5,089 nucleotides of DNA from Clostridium sp. UBA5530 (GTDB lineage: Bacteria; Bacillota; Clostridia; Clostridiales; Clostridiaceae), in assembly GCA_002423705.1 (NCBI GenBank), contig DINW01000066.1, forward strand, positions 20,825-25,913, given 5' to 3'. The notes below the pieces were generated by a model. It was not told where the DNA came from and did not search any database. It saw only the letters and a program-made list of their open reading frames with translations. Below, piece by piece: positions 1 to 5,052 of this stretch (the stretch's first letter is position 1; every line of letters starts with the position of its first letter). The translations under genes were made by a program, and so were the position numbers.

Positions 1-892
1 CTGATGCTCCATCGGATACGCTATTATTTATATCTTCAACTAATTTATGAGTCTTGTCTGCTTCTGTATCTATATCATTTAACATTATTCTCATATTATC
101 GAAAGTTTGATTCATGGTTATTTGTACTGAGGATATCAAGTTGCTAGTCTTGTCATTTGTCTTTTCTATCTTTTCAATACCATCCTTCATCTGTGGTAGC
201 ACTGTTTTCAGCTCCACAAGATACTGATTTAGTGCGCCAGCAGTAGTACTTCCATTGTCTAGGGCTTCAATTATCTGATCTAAATGCTTGTTAGCATATA
301 TTATTCCCTTTCTCAACTCAATTACTTGGTTTTTATTTTTTTCTAACTTTTCACCTACCAGATTTAGCTTTTCAAAAACTGTTTTATTTACAGTAGATAT
401 AAAATTAGAAGTTATTTCTCCAACAATTTTTCCTTGTGCCACTTCTGTAATCTTAGAAGCTACTGGAGTAGCCTTACTGTTGGCTTTATATATTATTTCA
501 GGCTTTTTAGGACTATCATTTAATAAACTAGTGATATTTTGAGAAAAATCCTCTGGAATTATAATCATCGCAAAATAAGTTCCATCTACTAATCCCATAT
601 CTCCTTTTTTTTCTGTTACAAAGTCCCATCCAATGCTTGTGTTCTCCTCTAATGAAGATACTACCTCTTTTCCTATATTAATTTCTTTTTCAAATAAAGT
701 AGTACCCTTGTCCTCATTAACTATAGCTACCGGTATAGTGCTGGTATTACTATATGGATCCCAGCATGCCTTTATGTTTATCCATGCATATAAACATGGA
801 ATTATGCTTAATGCAATGACTATGATTAAAGCTATGGGATTTTTTCTTATGCTCTTTAAGTCCCTTTTAAATACCTTTAGTATATTTCTCAA
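1..892 (-). CDS. YhgE/Pip family membrane protein, N-terminal part (3' end outside window)
   Basis: I translated the minus strand by eye and the frame is open for 297 codons to the window edge. The start of the protein is the classic YhgE/Pip N-terminal region: a basic segment (residues 1-18, with KVFKRDLKSIRKNP), one hydrophobic segment at about 19-40, then DPYSNTSTIPVAIVNEDKG at 45-63 and YFAMIIIPEDFS at 106-117. From about residue 165 the sequence becomes hydrophilic, helical and probably coiled-coil, as expected for the large extracytoplasmic region of this family; the C-terminal ABC-2-like membrane segments would lie beyond the window. Members are called phage infection protein after the lactococcal Pip; most have no proven function and some are linked to export. 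I prefer the TTG start at 892, because AGGATGTG lies about 6 bases upstream and the protein then begins MRNILKVF as in relatives. A GTG at 901 in the same frame is the alternative, but it leaves no room for a ribosome binding site. It has its own promoter and is not part of the preceding operon. Confidence 0.93.
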   Translation of the reverse strand, partial: MRNILKVFKRDLKSIRKNPIALIIVIALSIIPCLYAWINIKACWDPYSNTSTIPVAIVNEDKGTTLFEKEINIGKEVVSSLEENTSIGWDFVTEKKGDMGLVDGTYFAMIIIPEDFSQNITSLLNDSPKKPEIIYKANSKATPVASKITEVAQGKIVGEITSNFISTVNKTVFEKLNLVGEKLEKNKNQVIELRKGIIYANKHLDQIIEALDNGSTTAGALNQYLVELKTVLPQMKDGIEKIEKTNDKTSNLISSVQITMNQTFDNMRIMLNDIDTEADKTHKLVEDINNSVSDGAS

Positions 893-940
893 AATTGTCA
901 CATCCTAACTGTTTTTTATACTCATCAGTTCAAAACATCT

Positions 941-969
941 ATTATATATAATAATATTCTTTTTGACAC
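941..969 (-). promoter_or_regulatory. Probable sigma-A promoter of the YhgE/Pip gene
   Basis: On the minus strand there is a perfect -10 box TATAAT (941-946), a 17-base spacer, and a -35 box GTGTCA (964-969) that matches TTGACA at four of six bases. Transcription would start near 934, about 40 bases before the TTG start at 892. The surroundings are very AT-rich, so a chance -10 match is possible, but the spacing and position before the gene support it. Confidence 0.5.
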
Positions 970-1059
970 TTTATGTGAAGTTTTTTTTAACATTTTCTTG
1001 ATAAAAAATGAATTTATTTTAATGTTACAGAATATATTGTACATTTTTAGTGTAAATAG

Positions 1060-1104
1060 TAAAGTCACTTTAAGGAATTAATCCTTAAAGTGACTTTAAT
1101 TTTT
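1060..1104. terminator. Perfect 17-bp hairpin with T-tract on the plus-strand side
   Basis: Bases 1060-1076 and 1082-1098 are exact inverted repeats of 17 bases around a 5-base loop (ATTAA). On the plus strand the stem is followed by ATTTTT (1099-1104), the form of an intrinsic terminator. On the minus strand it is followed only by ACTATTTACAC, a poor U-tract, yet its position 66 bases after the stop of the 40-residue protein gene and before the YhgE promoter is where a minus-strand terminator is expected. It may work in both directions. No plus-strand gene precedes it, so the plus-strand T-tract is unexplained. Confidence 0.6.
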
Positions 1105-1163
1105 ACAAATTTAATATCTTTCATATTTTCTTTAAATTGTATTTTATATGAAGTTTATCTCAT

Positions 1164-1286
1164 TTACTTAAAGGTTCTTGGTACAAATTCATCTCCCTTA
1201 GCCTTCGGCTCACCAAAAATAGCTTTCACACTTTCCGCCTGAGGATTGTGATTTATATGCTTTTTTCTGTTATTTTTTCTTCCCAT
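1164..1286 (-). CDS. Conserved-looking small basic protein, 40 residues
   Basis: The ATG at 1286 has a textbook ribosome binding site, GGAGG at 1294-1298 with a 7-base spacer, and the frame ends with TAA at 1164. The product is 40 residues: a very basic start (MGRKNNRKKHINHNP), then QAESVKAIFGEPKAKGD and a tail EFVPRTFK. It has no cysteines, no signal peptide and no membrane segment, so it is probably cytoplasmic and possibly nucleic-acid binding, although that is only a guess from charge. The pattern NPQAES-KAIFGEPK-KGDEFV-RT resembles a family of small proteins annotated in Clostridium as CPC_1213 family; I recall this from memory and could not check it. No terminator separates it from the HD-GYP gene, whose stop is 61 bases upstream, so it may be the third gene of that operon. 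It is too short for most gene finders. Confidence 0.8.
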   Translation of the reverse strand: MGRKNNRKKHINHNPQAESVKAIFGEPKAKGDEFVPRTFK

Positions 1287-1347
1287 TTTATAGCCTCCTC
1301 TCTCTCATTAATAGCATTAGCAATTTCATTGATTTTTATAGTAGGAT

Positions 1348-1965
1348 TTAGCTATATCTTTTTAAAAATTTTTCTATTATATTCTTGTTTTTTTCTATAT
1401 ACTCAATAATTTGTGGATCATACATCTTTCCTTTATTTTTAAATAGTTCTTCAAAACATTGCTCTAGAGACATTGCTTCTCGATATGGTCTATTAGAAGT
1501 CATTGCATCTATAGAGTCACATACCGCTATTACTCTAGATCCTATGGGAATATCTTTTTCTTTTAATCCATATGGATAACCTTTGCCGTCCCATCTTTCA
1601 TGATGATAAAGAACTATATTACTGATGTCCTTTAATTTTTTAGACTTGCTTAATATATCGAATCCAATCTGTGGATGCTTTTTCATATACCCCCATTCTT
1701 CTTCAGTAAGCTTTCCTGATTTGTTCAAAACTTTGTCAGGCACACCTATCTTTCCTATATCATGAAGATGAGCTGCTATATGTATATTCTTTCTACATAT
1801 CATACTTAAACCTAATTTTTCAGATAAATCACAAGCCATATATGAAACTCTTTCAGAATGTCCGCTAGTATAACTATCTTTGGCTTCTAAAGTGGCGACT
1901 AAACTCTCAATAACATCATGGTAAATATTCTTTTCCCTAATATTAAAAATCAATTCCTTAAGCAT
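1348..1965 (-). CDS. Stand-alone HD-GYP domain protein, probable cyclic-di-GMP phosphodiesterase
   Basis: The 205-residue protein is almost entirely one HD-GYP domain. Visible motifs in order are KDSYTSGHSERV (H36), HLHDIGKIGVPD with the HD pair at H68-D69 and K72, KKHPQIG (H97), HHERWDGKGYP (H121, H122 and an intact GYP at 129-131), and VCDSIDAMTSNRPYR (D150). All metal-binding positions expected of an active enzyme appear present. The family hydrolyses cyclic-di-GMP to pGpG or GMP through a metal centre in the cytoplasm. Unlike many relatives it has no attached receiver, PAS or membrane sensor domain, having only about 16 residues before the first helix. The ATG at 1965 directly follows the TAA of the DUF2325 gene, and its ribosome binding site AGGAAG lies inside the end of that gene, so the two are surely cotranscribed and probably translationally coupled. 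Its activity would then be set by expression from the Fur-type promoter rather than by its own sensor. Some HD-GYP proteins prefer other cyclic dinucleotides, which sequence alone cannot settle. Confidence 0.95.
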   Translation of the reverse strand: MLKELIFNIREKNIYHDVIESLVATLEAKDSYTSGHSERVSYMACDLSEKLGLSMICRKNIHIAAHLHDIGKIGVPDKVLNKSGKLTEEEWGYMKKHPQIGFDILSKSKKLKDISNIVLYHHERWDGKGYPYGLKEKDIPIGSRVIAVCDSIDAMTSNRPYREAMSLEQCFEELFKNKGKMYDPQIIEYIEKNKNIIEKFLKRYS

Positions 1966-2253
1966 TTATTGTCTTCCTAAACATTGCTTAATGTTTTTTT
2001 GCATATGAGACCACGAACGCTTGCTAAAAGTTATTTGTACCCCTTTTCTTTTAGATTCTTTTTTTATAACTTCTGTTAGCTGATGTTCCACAAAGTCTGT
2101 TAATACCACTATTAAATCAGTGTTTTCTGGTACTGTAAGCCTCCTATCTCCTGCTTTTCTACCTGTTACATGGTGTATATCTGAAAATCCATATTCTGAT
2201 AACTTGTGAGTTATATTCCCAAGTCTATCTCCTCCAACTACTAAAACACTCAT
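1966..2253 (-). CDS. DUF2325 family protein, 95 residues
   Basis: The protein has the shape of the DUF2325 family: an N-terminal beta strand and glycine turn (MSVLVVGGDRLGNI, residues 1-14), the segment FSDIHHVTGRK (23-33), a second hydrophobic strand DLIVVLTDFVEH (46-57), and KGVQITFSKRSWS (69-81) near the end. The alternating strands and helices, with glycines after the first strand, resemble a small Rossmann-like fold, but no ligand is known to me and the family has no assigned function. There is no signal peptide or membrane segment; one cysteine lies near the C-terminus. The ATG at 2253 follows GGGTGG (2261-2266) with a 7-base spacer. It is the first gene of a unit with the HD-GYP gene, behind a promoter whose start site is covered by a Fur-type operator, so a role in metal response or in modulating the HD-GYP protein is possible but inferred. 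Confidence 0.9.
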   Translation of the reverse strand: MSVLVVGGDRLGNITHKLSEYGFSDIHHVTGRKAGDRRLTVPENTDLIVVLTDFVEHQLTEVIKKESKRKGVQITFSKRSWSHMQKNIKQCLGRQ

Positions 2254-2273
2254 TAAAATCCCACCCTTTTATA

Positions 2274-2292
2274 ATTGATAATGATTATCAAT
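2274..2292 (-). promoter_or_regulatory. Fur box (exact 7-1-7 operator) over the DUF2325 start site
   Basis: Bases 2276-2290 read TGATAATGATTATCA, which matches the Gram-positive Fur 7-1-7 consensus TGATAATnATTATCA at every defined base. The palindrome extends to 9-base arms (2274-2282 and 2284-2292) around the central G. It differs from the PerR consensus (TTATAATnATTATAA) and the Zur consensus (TCGTAATnATTACGA) at the outer positions. It lies just downstream of the -10 box, covering the expected start site near 2289, an ideal place for repression when iron is plentiful. Confidence 0.85.
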
Positions 2293-2295
2293 ATT

Positions 2296-2324
2296 ATTCT
2301 ACCCTCTATTTCCTTTTTTGTAAA
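2296..2324 (-). promoter_or_regulatory. Sigma-A promoter of the DUF2325/HD-GYP operon
   Basis: On the minus strand the -35 box TTTACA (2319-2324) and the -10 box TAGAAT (2296-2301) each match consensus at five of six bases and are separated by exactly 17 bases. Transcription would start near 2289, inside the Fur-type palindrome and about 36 bases before the ATG at 2253. The promoter sits between the terminator of the upstream operon (2334-2371) and the operator. Confidence 0.75.
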
Positions 2325-2333
2325 GTCCAATTT

Positions 2334-2371
2334 AAAAAGAGCATAGAAAACTCTTAAACTTTCTATGCTCT
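2334..2371 (-). terminator. Intrinsic terminator after the DUF1653 gene
   Basis: Arms 2338-2349 and 2360-2371 are perfect 12-base inverted repeats around a 10-base loop. In the minus-strand transcript the stem is followed by a run of T (bases 2338 down to 2334), the normal form of a Rho-independent terminator. It begins 20 bases after the DUF1653 stop codon and ends the ABC-F/DUF1653 unit before the next promoter. Confidence 0.85.
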
Positions 2372-2390
2372 AACATAATTAAATTTATTT

Positions 2391-2630
2391 TTAAAAAATC
2401 TCCTGTATTAATTGAAATCTGTATTGTTGTTTAACTTCTGGATACTTTTCCTTATCTACTTCTGACAAAAACATATCTATAGGTCTTACAAATGTCCTAT
2501 ACTCTCCATATAGCGCTTTATAAACCACCAATATTTCTCTAGTTTCAGTATGTTCTGCCAAGTCCAACACTATATATTCTTTGCCTTTAAAGTGCTTATA
2601 TATGCCTTTAATTATTTTTCTTTCTTCCAT
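2391..2630 (-). CDS. DUF1653 family protein, 79 residues
   Basis: The sequence is a single DUF1653 domain: KGIYKHFKGKEYIVLDLAEH at residues 8-27, then TETREILVVYKALYGE (28-43) and TFVRPIDMFLSEVD (46-59), ending in a short charged tail. The domain is a small, probably beta-rich fold of unknown function, widespread as a stand-alone cytoplasmic protein of about 70-80 residues, which this length fits. I place the start at the ATG at 2630 because the conserved domain begins right after MEERK and a purine-rich GGAAAGGAAAAG lies before it. An in-frame start at 2693 would overlap the ABC-F gene and add 21 residues unlike the family. The gap to the ABC-F stop is 32 bases with no terminator, so it is probably cotranscribed with that gene and subject to the same leader control. 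Whether the two work together is unknown. Confidence 0.9.
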   Translation of the reverse strand: MEERKIIKGIYKHFKGKEYIVLDLAEHTETREILVVYKALYGEYRTFVRPIDMFLSEVDKEKYPEVKQQYRFQLIQEIF

Positions 2631-2662
2631 AATTTCTTTTCCTTTCCATATATAATTATTTG

Positions 2663-4567
2663 TTACTTTATTCTCTCCATCAATGTATTCCACTTTTCTA
2701 TATCTACATCTAACTGCTCTTTTAATTTTTCTTTTTCAATGTACAAAGCATTAAGTTCATTATAATCCTCTGTTGCTGAATTCATCTTCATATCTATATC
2801 TTTTATTTCTTCTTCTAGTTTAGATATATTCAATTCTAGTTTTTCTATTTCCTTTTCTAATTTCTTATTTTCATCTTCTACTTTCACCTTTATAACTTTT
2901 TCTTTAGTAATATTCTTTTTATCAATAATTTCATTTTTTCTTTTCTCTTTTTCACTTTTATAATACTCATAGTTCCCATGATAATTAACAAACCTGTTAT
3001 CCTCAATAGCTATTATCCTAGAACTCATCTTATTTATAAAGTATCTATCATGAGAAATAAAAATTAGTGTCCCATTAAAATATGCCAAAGCATTTTCCAG
3101 CTCTTCAATGGCCTCAATATCTAAATGGTTAGTGGGTTCATCCAGTATTAATAAATTTACATCTTGGTATAGCAACTTTGATAGTTTAAGTCTTACTCTT
3201 TCTCCACCTGATAGATGTTTAACCTTCTTGAATACATTTCCACCAAAAAACATGAATTTTGATAGATATTCTCTTGCTTTTCCTTCTAGAATATTTATAT
3301 CTTCTCTAAAATATTCTAATGCTGTTGCCTCTTCATTACTGAAGATAATGTTTTGAGGTAAGTAGGCTACTTTAATGCTTTCTCCTAATGAAACTAATCC
3401 TTCATCTGGCTTTTCTTCCTTTAGTAGCATCTTTAAGAAAGTGGTTTTTCCACTACCGTTAGCTCCTATTATTGCTACCATTTCTCTAAAGTTAATAAGG
3501 AGATTTGAATTTTTTAACAGAATTTTGTTTCCATAAGATTTTCCTAAGTTCTCTGCAAATACAACCCTGTTTCCTGATCTGTCACCATCTTTAAAATTTA
3601 TCTTCATGCCTTCTTTTTCAAACTTAGGTTTTTCAATTTTTTTCATTTTATCTAACTTTTTTTGAATACTTGCAGCTCTCTTAAAAAATTTCTTATTATC
3701 TGCCCTTACAGCCCATTCTCTAAGTTCCTTTATTGTGTTTTCCATGGCTTTAATCTGCTTTTGTTGCTCTTTAAATTGATGAAATTGCAAAAGCATATTT
3801 TCTTCCTTCTGTTTCACAAATTCAGAATAATTGCCTTTATAGGTCTCACTAATCATATCTTCTATTTCTATAATTTTTGTTACTACATTATCTAAAAAGT
3901 ATCTATCATGGGATACTATAATAACCATTCCCTTATAGCTTTTAAGATACGCCTCTAGCCATTCCGTAGATTCCATATCTAAATGATTGGTCGGTTCATC
4001 TAATAGCAATATATCTGGATTTTCTAATAATATCTTTCCAAGACCCACTGTGGTCTTTTCTCCACCACTTAATACTTGAAAGTCTTTATTTAAAAACTCC
4101 TGACTAAAATTAAGTCCAGTACATACCTTACTTAATTTTTCTTCTTTCTCATACCCACCTTTAATCTCATACTCCTGCTGCACTATACTATACCTTTGAA
4201 GAGCTCTTTCTAATTCTTCTCCTCTTAAATTTTTCATCTCTTCTTCTAAATTCTTCATAGAAGTTTCTATGATTTTCAGCTCTTGAAAGGCTACATTTAA
4301 TATATCCTTAACTTTATATTCTCCATAATCCCTAGGAACTTGCTCTAAGTATCCTATGGTCTTTCCTCTAGGTATTGCCACAGTTCCGCTATCATAGCTA
4401 GTGATTTCTTCAATGCCAGCAATAATCTTCAAAATAGTACTTTTCCCGCTTCCATTGACTCCAACTATACCCACTCCCTCATTATCATAAACATTAAAAG
4501 ATATATTTTTTAGAACTAATGTAGCATCTAAATACTTCATTACATTATTAAAAGATAATTCCATCAT
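2663..4567 (-). CDS. ABC-F family ATPase, ribosome-associated; possible antibiotic ribosomal protection protein
   Basis: The 634-residue protein has two ABC ATPase domains and no membrane segments, as in ABC-F proteins. Domain 1 has Walker A GVNGSGKST (36-44), signature LSGGEKTTV (166-174), Walker B ILLLDEPTNHLD (186-197) and SHDRYF (219-224). Domain 2 has GANGSGKTT (368-376), LSGGERVRL (452-460), LLILDEPTNHLD (472-483) and SHDRYF (505-510), so both sites look active. Between them, about 249-329, lies the helical linker that in this family reaches the ribosomal P-site tRNA; it contains LREWAVRADNKKFFKRAAS. About 90-150 is an inserted helical segment like the Arm of housekeeping members, and 559-634 is a long charged coiled coil. 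ABC-F proteins bind the ribosomal E site and either rescue stalled ribosomes or dislodge antibiotics. The Arm favours a housekeeping type, while the attenuator-like leader favours a drug-resistance type. I start at the ATG at 4567 because relatives begin near MELSFNN; an in-frame TTG at 4573 is better spaced from GGAGG and remains possible. Confidence 0.93.
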   Translation of the reverse strand: MMELSFNNVMKYLDATLVLKNISFNVYDNEGVGIVGVNGSGKSTILKIIAGIEEITSYDSGTVAIPRGKTIGYLEQVPRDYGEYKVKDILNVAFQELKIIETSMKNLEEEMKNLRGEELERALQRYSIVQQEYEIKGGYEKEEKLSKVCTGLNFSQEFLNKDFQVLSGGEKTTVGLGKILLENPDILLLDEPTNHLDMESTEWLEAYLKSYKGMVIIVSHDRYFLDNVVTKIIEIEDMISETYKGNYSEFVKQKEENMLLQFHQFKEQQKQIKAMENTIKELREWAVRADNKKFFKRAASIQKKLDKMKKIEKPKFEKEGMKINFKDGDRSGNRVVFAENLGKSYGNKILLKNSNLLINFREMVAIIGANGSGKTTFLKMLLKEEKPDEGLVSLGESIKVAYLPQNIIFSNEEATALEYFREDINILEGKAREYLSKFMFFGGNVFKKVKHLSGGERVRLKLSKLLYQDVNLLILDEPTNHLDIEAIEELENALAYFNGTLIFISHDRYFINKMSSRIIAIEDNRFVNYHGNYEYYKSEKEKRKNEIIDKKNITKEKVIKVKVEDENKKLEKEIEKLELNISKLEEEIKDIDMKMNSATEDYNELNALYIEKEKLKEQLDVDIEKWNTLMERIK

Positions 4568-4577
4568 ACTCAAAAAT

Positions 4578-4585
4578 CCCCCTCC
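4578..4585 (-). promoter_or_regulatory. Ribosome binding site of the ABC-F gene (start ambiguous)
   Basis: The minus strand reads GGAGGGGG here. Its GGAGG core (4581-4585) is 7 bases from an in-frame TTG at 4573 but 13 bases from the ATG at 4567, which is followed by a second ATG at 4564. Spacing favours TTG, whereas start codon preference and family alignment favour ATG. The site lies just after the terminator T-tract, so it is only transcribed upon readthrough. Confidence 0.7.
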
Positions 4586-4601
4586 ATTAATTAAATGCAA
4601 A

Positions 4602-4638
4602 TAAAAAGACTGCAAAAAGATAATTCTTCCTACAGTCT
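4602..4638 (-). terminator. Intrinsic terminator in the ABC-F leader (candidate attenuator)
   Basis: In the minus-strand transcript bases 4638 to 4625 (AGACUGUAGGAAGA) pair with 4620 to 4607 (UCUUUUUGCAGUCU) over 14 base pairs, including three G-U pairs, around the loop AUUA. The stem is followed at once by UUUUUAUUU. It ends about 35 bases before the ABC-F start codon and more than 230 bases after the predicted promoter start, so it can only act on the ABC-F transcript itself. That position is typical of a transcription attenuator. Confidence 0.8.
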
Positions 4639-4660
4639 AAAATGCAACTCTAAAATACAT

Positions 4661-4680
4661 AGCCTATATATAACTAGGCT
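4661..4680 (-). other. Small hairpin in the ABC-F leader
   Basis: AGCCTA and TAGGCT form a 6-bp stem around an 8-base AT loop, 22 bases upstream of the terminator. It has no following T-tract. It may be a spacer or pause hairpin in the leader; no function is demonstrated by the sequence. Confidence 0.4.
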
Positions 4681-4706
4681 TTATTAAAGTACTTTTATTT
4701 AGTAAT

Positions 4707-4854
4707 GTAAGTTATCTCCCTAATTGCTAATTCTTTCACAAGAGCTCAATAAATAAACCATACATAGGTTATATTTTAAGGCTTCATAAAAATAATAATT
4801 AATTTAAAATAAAATTAATATAATAATTAGCAGTTAGCTGGTGTCATAACTTAC
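4707..4854 (-). promoter_or_regulatory. Long-range leader stem enclosing the 6-codon ORF (candidate anti-antiterminator)
   Basis: In the minus-strand RNA, bases 4846-4854 (GUAAGUUAU) pair with 4707-4715 over 9 bp, 4825-4832 (UGCUAAUU) pair with 4725-4732 over 8 bp, and 4834-4837 pair with 4720-4723 over 4 bp. The segments are in register, with one mismatch and one internal loop, giving 21 pairs. The 5' arm is the leader ORF itself with its start codon, so a ribosome on the ORF would block this stem. The intervening 92 bases are very AT-rich. The 3' arm can instead pair with the terminator. Confidence 0.6.
4827..4847 (-). CDS. 6-codon leader peptide (MTPANC) of the ABC-F gene
   Basis: ATG at 4847 is followed by five codons and TAA, encoding MTPANC. 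A strong ribosome binding site, AAGGGGAG (4856-4863), lies 8 bases upstream, better than that of several full-length genes here. The ORF starts about 27 bases after the predicted transcription start, so it is the first thing translated on this mRNA. So short a peptide with so good a signal is typical of leader ORFs that sense ribosome stalling by drugs. The peptide itself has no recognised family, and translation is inferred from the signals only. Confidence 0.6.
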   Translation of the reverse strand: MTPANC

Positions 4855-4880
4855 TCTCCCCTTTAAAATGTTTTTTTATT

Positions 4881-4909
4881 ATTATATCATAGAATTCTTA
4901 ATTTTTCAT
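4881..4909 (-). promoter_or_regulatory. Extended -10 promoter of the ABC-F leader and gene
   Basis: The minus strand has a perfect TATAAT (4881-4886) preceded by TG at 4888-4889, giving the extended -10 form TGnTATAAT. Seventeen bases upstream is ATGAAA (4904-4909), matching the -35 consensus at four of six bases. Transcription would start near 4874, giving a leader of about 310 bases before the ABC-F start codon. Confidence 0.65.
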
Positions 4910-4965
4910 CTATTTCATAGAATTTACTCACTACTTTAGTATTATTATATGTTTTGTGCACTTTC

Positions 4966-5052
4966 TTACTCTTTTTTAAAGAAGTGTTGATGGATATATA
5001 TTTTTGTAGGCAGGCTATTAAAATTTATAACATTGTTTCTTAAGCCGGACAT
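4966..5052 (-). CDS. Possible 28-residue ORF, unrecognised
   Basis: ATG at 5052 opens a frame of 28 codons ending in TAA at 4966. The sequence AAGGGGAG lies upstream, but only 4 bases separate it from the ATG, which is close. The product begins MSGLRNNVINFNSLPT and ends HQHFFKKE; it has no membrane segment or recognisable motif. An in-frame TGA lies 33 bases before the ATG, so it is not the end of a larger gene entering from the window edge. It could be a small gene, a second upstream leader peptide, or a chance ORF; the AT-rich codons do not decide. Confidence 0.3.
   Translation of the reverse strand: MSGLRNNVINFNSLPTKIYIHQHFFKKE

Noticed and set aside
288..908. Plus-strand open frames of 84 and 91 codons.
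   Set aside because: They lie opposite the clearly recognisable YhgE/Pip coding sequence and encode no recognisable protein.
1290..1331. A 13-codon minus-strand ORF (starting MKLLMLL) overlapping the ribosome binding site of the 40-residue protein.
   Set aside because: It has no ribosome binding site of its own.
2631..2693. An in-frame ATG at 2693 that would lengthen the DUF1653 protein by 21 residues.
   Set aside because: It overlaps the end of the ABC-F gene, and the conserved domain starts right after the ATG at 2630.
1385..3895. Other plus-strand open frames within 1385-1579, 2550-2765, 3108-3356 and 3662-3895.
   Set aside because: They are antisense to the HD-GYP, DUF1653 and ABC-F genes and show low-complexity hydrophobic translations.
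4573..4615. An upstream TTG start at 4615 that would lengthen the ABC-F protein by 16 residues.
   Set aside because: The codon lies inside the leader terminator hairpin and has no suitable ribosome binding site, and the extra residues do not resemble the family.
4638..4785. Further tiny minus-strand ORFs in the leader (for example MKP, MYGLFIELL, MYFRVAF).
   Set aside because: None has a ribosome binding site at usable distance, unlike MTPANC.
4944..4972. A second TATAAT on the minus strand at 4944-4949.
   Set aside because: No -35-like box at 16-18 bases (AGAGTA at 17) and no extended -10; the surroundings are AT-rich, so chance is likely.
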